Shown: piece by piece, positions 32,921 through 41,059 of the stretch
How the letters are laid out: each line of letters starts with the position of its first letter
Position numbering within the stretch: position 1 is the first letter of the stretch
From: Streptomyces mangrovisoli
GTDB lineage: Bacteria > Actinomycetota > Actinomycetes > Streptomycetales > Streptomycetaceae
Length of the DNA: 64,000 nucleotides
Reading direction: 5' to 3'
Assembly (NCBI RefSeq): GCF_000974985.2
Contig: NZ_LAVA02000033.1
Coordinates: 62,001 to 126,000 of the forward strand
Program-made: the position numbers and the translations under genes
Notes under the pieces: generated by a model
Told to the model about the DNA's origin: nothing
The model's input: the letters and a program-made list of their open reading frames with translations, nothing else
The model's database searches: none

Positions 32921-33184
32921 GCCTGCTCCTTCCCCATCGGACCGGGCGCGCAACCCTGGCGAGGCGGCACCGAAGACGAGCGGGAAAACACTGCAAATCG
33001 TGCCATGGTCATGCGTGCGCGCACGCCGCGGGAGGGTGATCCTGAACACTGCACGGATGACGGATCGGGCCAGGCTCTACGCTCGTGCCACAGCATCCGC
33101 CAGCCTGCCCCACTGCCAAAAGCGCGGGGGCACCCTCAGGGAGCTGTGTCTCCGATCGCCGCTACTTAACCGGGAGTCACCACC

Positions 33185-34279
33185 GTGACCGACGTAACCG
33201 ACGGCGTCCTGCACACCCTGTTCCACTCGGACCAGGGCGGCCACGAGCAGGTCGTGCTCTGCCAGGACCGCGCCAGCGGTCTCAAAGCCGTCATCGCCAT
33301 CCACTCCACCGCGCTGGGCCCCGCCCTGGGCGGCACCCGCTTCTACCCGTACGCGACCGAGGAGGAGGCCGTCGCCGACGCCCTCAACCTCGCGCGCGGG
33401 ATGTCGTACAAGAACGCCATGGCCGGGCTGGACCACGGCGGCGGCAAGGCCGTGATCATCGGCGATCCGGAGCGCGACAAGACCGAGGACCTGCTGCTCG
33501 CCTACGGGCGCATGGTCGCCTCGCTCGGCGGGCGGTACGTGACGGCGTGCGACGTCGGCACCTACGTGGCCGACATGGACGTGGTCGCGCGCGAGTGCCG
33601 CTGGACCACCGGGCGCTCCCCGGAGAACGGCGGCGCGGGCGACTCCTCCGTGCTCACCGCCTTCGGTGTCTACCAGGGGATGCGGGCCTCGGCCCAGCAC
33701 CTGTGGGGCGACCCGTCGCTGCGCGGCCGCAGGATCGGCATCGCGGGCGTCGGCAAGGTCGGCCACCACCTGGTCGAGCACCTGCTGGCGGAGAACGCCG
33801 AGGTCGTCATCACGGACGTGCGCGAGGACGCCGTACGGCGGATCACCGAGCGGCACCCCGAGGTGACCGCGGTCGAGGGCACCGACGCGCTGATCCGGGT
33901 GGAGGGGCTCGACATCTACGCGCCCTGCGCGCTCGGCGGGGCGCTCGACGACGAGACGGTGCCGGCGCTGACCGCCCGGATCGTGTGCGGCGCGGCCAAC
34001 AACCAGCTCGCCCACCCGGGTGTGGAGAAGGACCTCGCCGACCGCGGGATCCTCTACGCGCCGGACTACGTGGTCAACGCCGGCGGCGTCATCCAGGTCG
34101 CCGACGAGCTGCACGGCTTCGACTTCGAGCGGTGCCGGGCCAAGGCCGCGAAGATCTTCGACACCACGCTGGCGATCTTCGCGCGCGCAAAGGAGGACGG
34201 CATTCCGCCGGCCGTCGCGGCCGACCGGATCGCCGAGCAGCGGATGCACGAGGCGGCCGCCGCAGGGCGCGGACGCTGA
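33185..34279 (+). CDS. vdh: valine (branched-chain amino acid) dehydrogenase
   Basis: A 364-residue Glu/Leu/Phe/Val dehydrogenase that oxidatively deaminates valine, leucine and isoleucine with NAD, supplying branched-chain precursors. Substrate and catalytic Lys88 lies in MAGLDHGGGKAV; the NAD-binding Rossmann motif GIAGVGKVGHHL is near 183-194; CGAANNQLAH and NAGGVIQVADE complete the set. GTG 33185 starts the protein after the 264-base divergent spacer. In Streptomyces this enzyme is induced by valine and repressed by glucose and ammonium; no operator could be assigned here. Confidence 0.93.
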   Translation: MTDVTDGVLHTLFHSDQGGHEQVVLCQDRASGLKAVIAIHSTALGPALGGTRFYPYATEEEAVADALNLARGMSYKNAMAGLDHGGGKAVIIGDPERDKTEDLLLAYGRMVASLGGRYVTACDVGTYVADMDVVARECRWTTGRSPENGGAGDSSVLTAFGVYQGMRASAQHLWGDPSLRGRRIGIAGVGKVGHHLVEHLLAENAEVVITDVREDAVRRITERHPEVTAVEGTDALIRVEGLDIYAPCALGGALDDETVPALTARIVCGAANNQLAHPGVEKDLADRGILYAPDYVVNAGGVIQVADELHGFDFERCRAKAAKIFDTTLAIFARAKEDGIPPAVAADRIAEQRMHEAAAAGRGR

Positions 34280-34571
34280 CCTTCCGTTTGATCCGGCCGG
34301 TACCCGTCGGCGGGCACTTCGAGAGAACTCTCACGTCCGTCGGCGGGTCGGCCGCCGAGAAGTGGTTAAAATCGCGGTTGACCAGCAGGGACGGGGCGCC
34401 CCGCAGGTCACGGACAGAGGCACGTCCTGCGGGCGACGTACCGTATGGGCGCAGCCTCAGGTACCGTGGAAGCCCTACGGACCGGGTATCTCCGAGGAGA
34501 GCCCGTTCCGGATCATGAACGCGTGTCAAGACTCTGGGGCCGTCGAGCCCCGTCACCGAGGGGGTCGAGCC

Positions 34572-34826
34572 ATGGGGCGCGGCCGGGCCAAGGCCAAGCA
34601 GACGAAGGTCGCCCGCCAGCTGAAGTACAACAGCGGCGGGACTGACCTGTCGCGTCTGGCCAACGAGCTGGGCGCTTCGACTTCGAACCAGCCGCCTAAC
34701 GGCGAGCCGTTCGAGGACGACGACGAGGAAGACGACCCGTACGCCCAGTACGCGGATCTCTACAACGACGACGAGGACGACGAGGACGACGAGTCCGGTC
34801 CCGCGTCGCATCGTCGCGGCGCTTGA
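34572..34826 (+). CDS. DUF3073 family protein
   Basis: An 84-residue protein with a basic N-terminus (GRGRAKAKQTKVARQLKYNS) and a strongly acidic Asp/Glu-rich second half (EDDDEEDD, NDDEDDEDDE). This bipartite pattern is that of DUF3073 proteins common in actinobacteria; function unknown, nucleic-acid or ribosome association is a guess. ATG 34572 starts the conserved MGRGRAK motif. The spacer 34280-34571 contains no gene. Confidence 0.85.
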   Translation: MGRGRAKAKQTKVARQLKYNSGGTDLSRLANELGASTSNQPPNGEPFEDDDEEDDPYAQYADLYNDDEDDEDDESGPASHRRGA

Positions 34827-34862
34827 ACTAGCGCGTTTCGCAGTTGCAGCGACTGCACCTCA

Positions 34863-34893
34863 CCCGGTCCGGGGCCTTGAGCGCCGGACCGGG
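34863..34893. terminator. terminator between DUF3073 gene and purM
   Basis: A 10-bp stem CCCGGTCCGG/CCGGACCGGG with an 11-base loop, then TTTCGT. It separates the convergent genes. Confidence 0.8.
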
Positions 34894-34961
34894 TTTCGTG
34901 CTGGCGTCGTGGCGGGTTCCGATCCGGCCGGGTGCTCGCGCGCCCGGCCGCCCGGCACCTC

Positions 34962-36026
34962 TCAGGCGTAGTCGCCGACGAGCTCCGCGCCCGTGGTCTT
35001 CTCGCCCCGGTCCGTGATCTCGCCCGCGACCCAGGACTCCACACCGCGGTCGGCCAGGGTGGTGAGCGCCGCGTCGGTGAACTCCTCGGGCACGATCGCG
35101 ATCATGCCGACGCCCATGTTCAGCGTCTTCTCCAGCTCCAGGCGCTCGACCCGACCGGTCCGGCCGACCAGTTCGAAGACCGGCGCCGGGGTCCAGGTGG
35201 AGCGGTCGACCACGGCGTGCAGCCCGTCCGGGATCACCCGGGCCAGGTTGGCCGCCAGGCCGCCCCCGGTGATGTGGCTGAACGCGTGCACATCGGTGGT
35301 GCGGGTGAGGGCCAGGCAGTCCAGCGAGTAGATCTTGGTGGGCTCCAGCAGCTCCTCGCCGAGGGTGCGGCCGAACTCCTCGATCCGCGCGTCCAGCGAC
35401 AGGCCGCCCTGCTCGAACAGGACGTGCCGGACCAGGGAGTACCCGTTCGAGTGAAGACCGGAGGCCGCCATCGCGATCACGGTGTCACCCTTACGGATAC
35501 GATCCGCGCCCAGCAGCCGGTCGGCCTCCACGACGCCCGTACCGGCGCCGGCGACGTCGAAGTCGTCCTCGCCCAGCAGCCCGGGGTGTTCGGCCGTCTC
35601 GCCGCCCACCAGGGCGCAGCCGGCCAGCACACAGCCCTCGGCGATGCCCTTGACGATGGCGGCGACCCGCTCGGGGTGCACCTTGCCGACGCAGATGTAG
35701 TCGGTCATGAACAGCGGCTCGGCGCCGCAGACCACGATGTCGTCCATGACCATCGCGACCAGGTCGTGGCCGATGGTGTCGTACACGCCGACCCGGCGGG
35801 CGATGTCGACCTTGGTGCCCACGCCGTCTGTGGCGGAGGCGAGCAGCGGGCGCTCGTAGCGCTTGAGCGCCGAGGCGTCGAAGAGGCCGGCGAAGCCGCC
35901 GATGCCGCCGAGGACCTCGGGGCGGCGCGTCTTCTTCACCCACTCCTTCATCAGCTCGACGGCGCGGTCTCCCGCTTCGATGTCGACGCCCGCGGCTGCG
36001 TAGCTGGCACCAGTTGTCTCAGACAT
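34962..36026 (-). CDS. purM: phosphoribosylformylglycinamidine cyclo-ligase (AIR synthetase)
   Basis: A 354-residue enzyme that closes the imidazole ring in purine synthesis. The ATP-grasp-like PurM fold is shown by ASATDGVGTKVDIAR, HDLVAMVMDDIVVCGAEPLF, GCALVGGETAEHPG, GLHSNGYSL and HITGGGLAANLARV. Length is standard. The start ATG at 36024-36026 is 33 bases after the purF stop, so purF-purM form an operon. Confidence 0.96.
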   Translation of the reverse strand: MSETTGASYAAAGVDIEAGDRAVELMKEWVKKTRRPEVLGGIGGFAGLFDASALKRYERPLLASATDGVGTKVDIARRVGVYDTIGHDLVAMVMDDIVVCGAEPLFMTDYICVGKVHPERVAAIVKGIAEGCVLAGCALVGGETAEHPGLLGEDDFDVAGAGTGVVEADRLLGADRIRKGDTVIAMAASGLHSNGYSLVRHVLFEQGGLSLDARIEEFGRTLGEELLEPTKIYSLDCLALTRTTDVHAFSHITGGGLAANLARVIPDGLHAVVDRSTWTPAPVFELVGRTGRVERLELEKTLNMGVGMIAIVPEEFTDAALTTLADRGVESWVAGEITDRGEKTTGAELVGDYA

Positions 36027-36059
36027 GACGGTGAGAACTTTCGTGTCGTACGGCAGGTG

Positions 36060-37589
36060 TCACGGGCGACGGATCGCGTCGACCGCGGCCGGCGCGGCCG
36101 TGCCGGCCGCCAGCTCGGTCTCCAGGAGCTGCTTGCCGAGCAGCTCGGGGTCCGGGAGCTCCATCGGGTACTCGCCGTCGAAGCAGGCGCGGCACAGGTT
36201 CGGCTTGGCGATCGTGGTCGCCTCGATCATGCCGTCGATGGAGATGTAGGAGAGGGAGTCGGCGCCGAGCGAGGTGCCGATCTCCTCGATCGTCATGCCG
36301 TTGGCGATGAGCTCCGCGCGGGTGGCGAAGTCGATGCCGAAGAAGCAGGGCCACTTCACCGGCGGGGAGGAGATCCGGATGTGGACCTCGGCGGCCCCGG
36401 CCTCGCGCAGCATCCGCACGAGCGCCCGCTGGGTGTTGCCGCGCACGATCGAGTCGTCGACGACGACCAGGCGCTTGCCCTTGATGACTTCCTTGAGCGG
36501 ATTCAGCTTCAGACGGATGCCGAGCTGGCGGATGGTCTGCGAGGGCTGGATGAAGGTCCGGCCCACATAGGCGTTCTTCACCAGGCCGTTGCCGAACGGG
36601 ATGCCGGACGCCTCCGCGTAGCCGATGGCCGCGGGGGTTCCGGACTCCGGCGTCGCTATGACCAGATCGGCCTCGACCGGGGCCTCCTTGGCGAGGCGGC
36701 GGCCCATCTCGACCCGGGAGAGGTAGACGTTCCGCCCGGCGATGTCGGTGTCGGGGCGGGCCAGGTAGACGTACTCGAAGACGCATCCCTTGGGCTTCGC
36801 ATCCGCGAAGCGGGAGGTGCGCAGACCGTTCTCGTCGATCGCGACGAACTCGCCGGGCTCGATCTCGCGGACGAAGCTCGCGCCGCAGATGTCGAGGGCG
36901 GCGGACTCGGAGGCGACGACCCAGCCGCGCTCGAGGCGGCCGAGGACCAGCGGGCGGATGCCCTGCGGGTCGCGGGCGGCGTAGAGGGTGTGCTCGTCCA
37001 TGAAGACGAGCGAGAAGGCACCGCGCACCTTGGGGAGGACCGCGTGCGCGCCCTCCTCGATGGTCAGCGGCTTGCCGTCCTCGTCGACCTGGGCCGCGAG
37101 CAGCGCGGTCAGCAGGTCGGTGTCGTTGGTGGCCGCGACCCGGGTGGAGCGCCCGTTGGTGTCCTTCGGCAGCGCGGCGACCATCTCGGCGAGCTGCGCC
37201 GTGTTCACCAGGTTGCCGTTGTGGCCGAGGGCGATGGAACCGTGCGCGGTGGCGCGGAACGTCGGCTGGGCGTTCTCCCACACGGAAGCGCCGGTGGTCG
37301 AGTAGCGGGCGTGTCCGACCGCGATATGACCTTGGAGCGAACCGAGGGAGGTCTCGTCGAAGACCTGGGAGACGAGTCCCATGTCCTTGAAGACGAGGAT
37401 CTGGGAGCCGTTGCTGACCGCGATTCCCGCGGATTCCTGACCCCGATGCTGGAGGGCGTAGAGCCCGAAGTAAGTGAGCTTGGCGACCTCTTCGCCGGGA
37501 GCCCAGACACCGAAGACGCCGCAAGCGTCCTGGGGGCCTTTCTCACCGGGGAGCAGATCATGACTGAGTCGACCGTCACCACGTGGCAC
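36060..37589 (-). CDS. purF: amidophosphoribosyltransferase
   Basis: A 509-residue enzyme for the first step of purine synthesis. A short propeptide precedes the glutaminase nucleophile Cys23 (QDACGVFGVW), which must become N-terminal. Downstream are HNGNLVN, AARDPQGIRPLVLG, the phosphoribosyl-transferase VVVDDSIVRGNT loop and a C-terminal Cys cluster (CRACFDGEYP) with Cys also in KPKGCVFEY, indicating the Fe-S type. GTG 37587-37589 is chosen to match the known short propeptide; the long frame to 38000 is unsupported. The ribosome site is weak. purM follows. Confidence 0.95.
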   Translation of the reverse strand: MPRGDGRLSHDLLPGEKGPQDACGVFGVWAPGEEVAKLTYFGLYALQHRGQESAGIAVSNGSQILVFKDMGLVSQVFDETSLGSLQGHIAVGHARYSTTGASVWENAQPTFRATAHGSIALGHNGNLVNTAQLAEMVAALPKDTNGRSTRVAATNDTDLLTALLAAQVDEDGKPLTIEEGAHAVLPKVRGAFSLVFMDEHTLYAARDPQGIRPLVLGRLERGWVVASESAALDICGASFVREIEPGEFVAIDENGLRTSRFADAKPKGCVFEYVYLARPDTDIAGRNVYLSRVEMGRRLAKEAPVEADLVIATPESGTPAAIGYAEASGIPFGNGLVKNAYVGRTFIQPSQTIRQLGIRLKLNPLKEVIKGKRLVVVDDSIVRGNTQRALVRMLREAGAAEVHIRISSPPVKWPCFFGIDFATRAELIANGMTIEEIGTSLGADSLSYISIDGMIEATTIAKPNLCRACFDGEYPMELPDPELLGKQLLETELAAGTAAPAAVDAIRRP

Positions 37590-37819
37590 GGCACCGAGTG
37601 TAGGCGAGGTCGACCACTGGTCCGAATTGGGGATACCCGGCATCGCGGCGTCACTCGCCGTGAACCCCGCGCTGACCTGCACCGACGCCGTACGGGACAG
37701 GGCAGGGTGGCCCGGTTTCGACCGACTTGGGTGAGACGTCGCACACGTTGGGACCTCTCCGGGGCGCCGATGATCGTACGCCGTCACCGCCCGTGCCCGC
37801 ACGGTGAACCACCGCGGTC

Positions 37820-38617
37820 CTACGACATCAGCGGCAGCAGACCCGACAGGTCGGCGCGTTCGCCGCTCGCGCTGACCTTGGCCTCGGCGAGTGCGTCCTT
37901 CCAGGTCAGCCGCCCGGTGGCGAGCCGCAGCCAGGTCAGCGGGTCGGTCTCGACGACGTTCGGCGGGGTGCCGCGGGTGTGCCGCGGGCCCTCGACGCAC
38001 TGCACGACGGCGTACGGCGGCACCCGCACCTCGGTGGAGCCGCCGGGCGCCCGCACGGCGAGGGCGTCGGCGAGCAGCCGGGTGCAGGCGGCGAGCGCCT
38101 GGCGGTCGAGGGGCACGTCGAGGCCGGGCACGGCGTCGTTCAGGTCGTCGGTGTGCACGACCAGTTCGACGGCTCGGGTGACCAGGTAGTCGCCGAGCGG
38201 CATCGCGCCGGTGCCGGTGGCGAGCAGCCGGCCGGGCGGTTCGCGGTCGAGCACGTCGGCGCAGCGCGCCTCGGCGTCGGCGAGCCAGGCGCCGAGGTCG
38301 GGGTGGTCCGCGGCGAGCCGGCGGCTCGTGTCGTCGATGCCGGCGGCGCCCGCGGCGGTGGCGAAGGGCCAGTCGAGGAGGGTGGCCTCCGCGCGGGCGG
38401 GGGCGGGCAGCGCGGCGAACCGGGCGACGGCGCCGAGCGCCATGCCGGTGTGCGCCACCAGGTCCCGCACGCTCCAGGCGCCGAGCCGGGTGGGCAGCGC
38501 GAGCTGCCGGGGCGTCAGGGTGCGGACGGCCGCCCGCAGGTGCCCGGACTGGGCGAGCACCGCGGCGCGGGTCCTGGCGTGGTCGTAGGCGCGGGCGCGC
38601 TTCTTCGCGGGGGGCAT
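37820..38617 (-). CDS. maleylpyruvate isomerase-family mycothiol-dependent protein with SCP2-like C-terminus
   Basis: A 265-residue protein of the DinB/MDMPI fold: residues about 5-180 carry GAWSVRDLVAHTGMALGAV and the later DYLVTRAVELVVHTDDLNDA block, supplying the His ligands for a metal; the rest (about 190-260) resembles the sterol-carrier-like C-terminal domain (PLTWLRLATGRLTWKDAL). Such proteins are thought to use mycothiol. ATG at 38615-38617; weak ribosome site. Substrate unknown. Confidence 0.8.
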   Translation of the reverse strand: MPPAKKRARAYDHARTRAAVLAQSGHLRAAVRTLTPRQLALPTRLGAWSVRDLVAHTGMALGAVARFAALPAPARAEATLLDWPFATAAGAAGIDDTSRRLAADHPDLGAWLADAEARCADVLDREPPGRLLATGTGAMPLGDYLVTRAVELVVHTDDLNDAVPGLDVPLDRQALAACTRLLADALAVRAPGGSTEVRVPPYAVVQCVEGPRHTRGTPPNVVETDPLTWLRLATGRLTWKDALAEAKVSASGERADLSGLLPLMS

Positions 38618-38766
38618 GGCGGTGAGCCTAGGGCGTGTCCGCAAGGTCTCGTCGTTCGCCCGAAGGCGAAGCCCTGCGGACGCGCCCCAGGGCCTGTCGT
38701 CGCCTCCCCGCCGTCGCCCGTCCGTCCGTCGCGGGGCGGGCGGCCGGGACGCCGGCGGTCGGAGGG

Positions 38767-39405
38767 TCAGGCCCTGGTCGCGTAGCCCGTCAGCCCGTTC
38801 TCGATCAGGCCGAAGGCGCGCCGGGCCCGCTCGGCGGCGTCCGCGGCGACGGTGTCCGGCGACTCGCCGGCCTCGATGCGGGCGTGGTGCTCCTCGATCA
38901 GGGCGTTGCGGGCGGCGCTGAGGGTGGCGGCGACGACCGTGGCGAGCATGGGGTCGCCGGTCTCCTCGGCGAGCAGCGCGGCGAGGGCGCGGGTGCCCTT
39001 CTGCGCGGCCAGGAACGCGCGTTCCATGAGGACCGGGGTCTCGGTGACGATCCGGCGCACCTGCCGGCCGAAGGGCTCGGGATTCAGTCCGACGGAGGGG
39101 TCCCGGGCTTCGACCATGGTGAGGAACTGGCGGCGTACGGCGTCCACCGCGGACTCGCCCGGCGCCCGCTCGCGGACGGCCTGCGCGGCGTCGGAGAAGT
39201 GCTCCTCCATCGGCCGGAAGACCAGGTCCTCCTTGGAGCCGAAGTAGTTGAAGACGGTCATCTTCGACACCTCGGCGGCGTCGGCGATCTCCTGCACGGA
39301 GACGGCGTCGAAGCCCCGCTCGGCGAAGAGCGCCACGGCTTCCTTGTAGATCCGCCGCGCGGTCTGGATCTTCTTGCGTTCGCGCAGCCCCATCGCCTCA
39401 GCCAT
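38767..39405 (-). CDS. TetR-family repressor of the adjacent MFS exporter
   Basis: A 212-residue TetR regulator with HTH residues about 8-55 (RKKIQTARRIYKEAVALFAE and VQEIADAAEVSKMTVFNYFG). It is divergent from an MFS transporter, and the spacer has three exact 12-base repeats at a 17-bp period, a probable binding array. ATG at 39403-39405 was chosen, although a second Met four codons later is preceded by GAGG. It probably represses itself and the exporter until a toxic ligand binds. Confidence 0.88.
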   Translation of the reverse strand: MAEAMGLRERKKIQTARRIYKEAVALFAERGFDAVSVQEIADAAEVSKMTVFNYFGSKEDLVFRPMEEHFSDAAQAVRERAPGESAVDAVRRQFLTMVEARDPSVGLNPEPFGRQVRRIVTETPVLMERAFLAAQKGTRALAALLAEETGDPMLATVVAATLSAARNALIEEHHARIEAGESPDTVAADAAERARRAFGLIENGLTGYATRA

Positions 39406-39420
39406 GACATCAATATACCA

Positions 39421-39483
39421 GGATGAATCTTGATCCGGGATGAATCTTGTTCGTGGATGAATCTTGTTTGTGAATGAAAGATG
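39421..39483. promoter_or_regulatory. 17-bp iteron array in the TetR/MFS promoter
   Basis: GGATGAATCTTG occurs at 39421, 39438 and 39455, and a degenerate copy GAATGAAAGATG at 39472, all at exactly 17-bp spacing. It starts 15 bases in front of the TetR ATG and is about 69 bases from the MFS start. Confidence 0.8.
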
Positions 39484-39551
39484 TGCCGAGCCCGAGAATA
39501 GACCGATGCGAAACATTGACCGGGTACACAACACTCGGGCATGGTGGTGCC

Positions 39552-40994
39552 ATGACCGAGACCCAGCGCAAAGTCGGCTTCCTCATCTGCCTCGTGACGA
39601 TCGTCCTTGCCCTGCTCGACCTCCAGATCGTGTCCGCCGCCACCGTCCCGATCGTCCGCGACCTCGACCCCGCGCACGGCATCGACCGGATCCCCTGGCT
39701 GGTCAGCGCCTACGCCCTGGCCTCCGCCGCGATGCTGCCGCTGTACGGCAAGCTCTGCGACGTCCTCGGCCCCCAGCGTGTCTTCACCGCGGCCATCGCG
39801 GTCTTCCTGGCCGGGTCCGCGCTGTGCGGGGCGGCACCGTCGCTGGACTGGCTGATCGCGGCCCGCGCGGTCCAAGGACTCGGCGGCGGCGGCCTGATGA
39901 GCGTCACCATGGTGGTGATCGCCCACCTGAAGGGCCCCGACGACACGGACACCGGTAAGGGCGGCAACGCGGGCGGGCTGGTGGCCGGCGGCGCGATGGC
40001 GATCGGCCCGTGGATCGGCGGCCTCCTCGCCGACCACGCCGACTGGCGCTGGATCTTCTACGTCAACCTGCCCGTCGGCCTCGCCGTCCTCGCCGCCTCC
40101 GCGCTCTTCCTGCGGCTCCCGGTCCGGCCCGTGCGCCGCCCCGTCGACTACCCGGGCGCCGCGCTCGCCGCCGCCTTCTCCAGCGCGCTGCTGCTCGTCA
40201 CCGAGTGGGGCGGCAAGCGCTACGCCTGGACCTCCCCCACCCTGCTCGCGCTCGCCCTCGCCGCGGCCGCCGCGCTCGCGCTGTTCCTGTGGCGCCAGCG
40301 GCGGGCCCCCGAACCGGTGCTGCCGCTCTCCCTGTTCCGCATCCGCGAGCTGCGCCTCGGCTTCGCCGTACAGGGCCTGCTCGGCGCCTCGATGATGTGC
40401 GCGATCTACTACGTGCTGGTCTATCTCCAGGTCGCCCGCGGCATCGCCAGCTCCTCCGCCGGCCTGTATCTGGTGCCCCTGGCGATCGGCCTGTCCCTGA
40501 CCGGACTGCTCACCGGGCCGCTCACGGCGCGCGGCTGGTCCGCCCGCACCTTCACCGTCACCGGCACCCTCGTCGCCGCCGTCGCCTTCGCCCTGCTCGC
40601 CGCCACCACCGGGGCCGCCACCTCGCTCTGGCTGATCCGCGGCGAACTGCTGCTCGTGGGCGCCGGGTTCGGGCTCCAGATCGGGCAGCTGATCGTGCTG
40701 GTGCAGCGGTCCGCGCCGCGCCCGCAGCTCGGCGTGGCCACGACCTCCGTGCGCTTCTTCCAGACCCTCGGCAACGCGCTGGGCACGGCCGTCTTCGGCA
40801 CCGTGCTGACCCGGCTGGCCGGGAGCGACCTCGCCGACGGCGGGCCGCACTTCGTGTCCGCGCTGCGGGTGGTGTTCTGGTGCGGGGCGGGCGTGATGGC
40901 GGCGGCGGCCCTGCTGGCCCTGCGGCTGCCCCGCACCGCCCCCGCGGACGACACCGCGCCCCCGCCGCGCGCGCCCGAGCCGGTCGCGGTGTGA
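39552..40994 (+). CDS. MFS drug exporter, DHA2 (14-helix) type
   Basis: A 480-residue membrane protein with about 14 helices. DHA2 signatures: LALLDLQIVSAATVPIVRDL (helix 1/motif D region), LPLYGKLCDVLGPQRVF (motif A), RAVQGLGGGGLMSVTMVVIA (motif B) and the antiporter motif C-like GAMAIGPWIGGLLAD. ATG 39552; an earlier frame from 39474 runs through the operator region and is not used. Regulated by the divergent TetR protein by inference; substrate unknown. Confidence 0.9.
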   Translation: MTETQRKVGFLICLVTIVLALLDLQIVSAATVPIVRDLDPAHGIDRIPWLVSAYALASAAMLPLYGKLCDVLGPQRVFTAAIAVFLAGSALCGAAPSLDWLIAARAVQGLGGGGLMSVTMVVIAHLKGPDDTDTGKGGNAGGLVAGGAMAIGPWIGGLLADHADWRWIFYVNLPVGLAVLAASALFLRLPVRPVRRPVDYPGAALAAAFSSALLLVTEWGGKRYAWTSPTLLALALAAAAALALFLWRQRRAPEPVLPLSLFRIRELRLGFAVQGLLGASMMCAIYYVLVYLQVARGIASSSAGLYLVPLAIGLSLTGLLTGPLTARGWSARTFTVTGTLVAAVAFALLAATTGAATSLWLIRGELLLVGAGFGLQIGQLIVLVQRSAPRPQLGVATTSVRFFQTLGNALGTAVFGTVLTRLAGSDLADGGPHFVSALRVVFWCGAGVMAAAALLALRLPRTAPADDTAPPPRAPEPVAV

Positions 40995-41007
40995 GAGCCC
41001 GAACGGC

Positions 41008-41041
41008 GAAGGCCCCGCCCGGTGCTCCGGGCGGGGCCTTC
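41008..41041. terminator. bidirectional terminator between MFS and purL
   Basis: A perfect 15-bp stem, GAAGGCCCCGCCCGG with its complement, and TGCT loop, between the convergent genes. Confidence 0.85.
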
Positions 41042-41059
41042 GTCGTGTGCCGGGGGCGA

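Noticed and set aside
34280..34571. Extension of the DUF3073 gene upstream to 34020
   Set aside because: The longer frame overlaps vdh; the conserved MGRGRAK start is at 34572.
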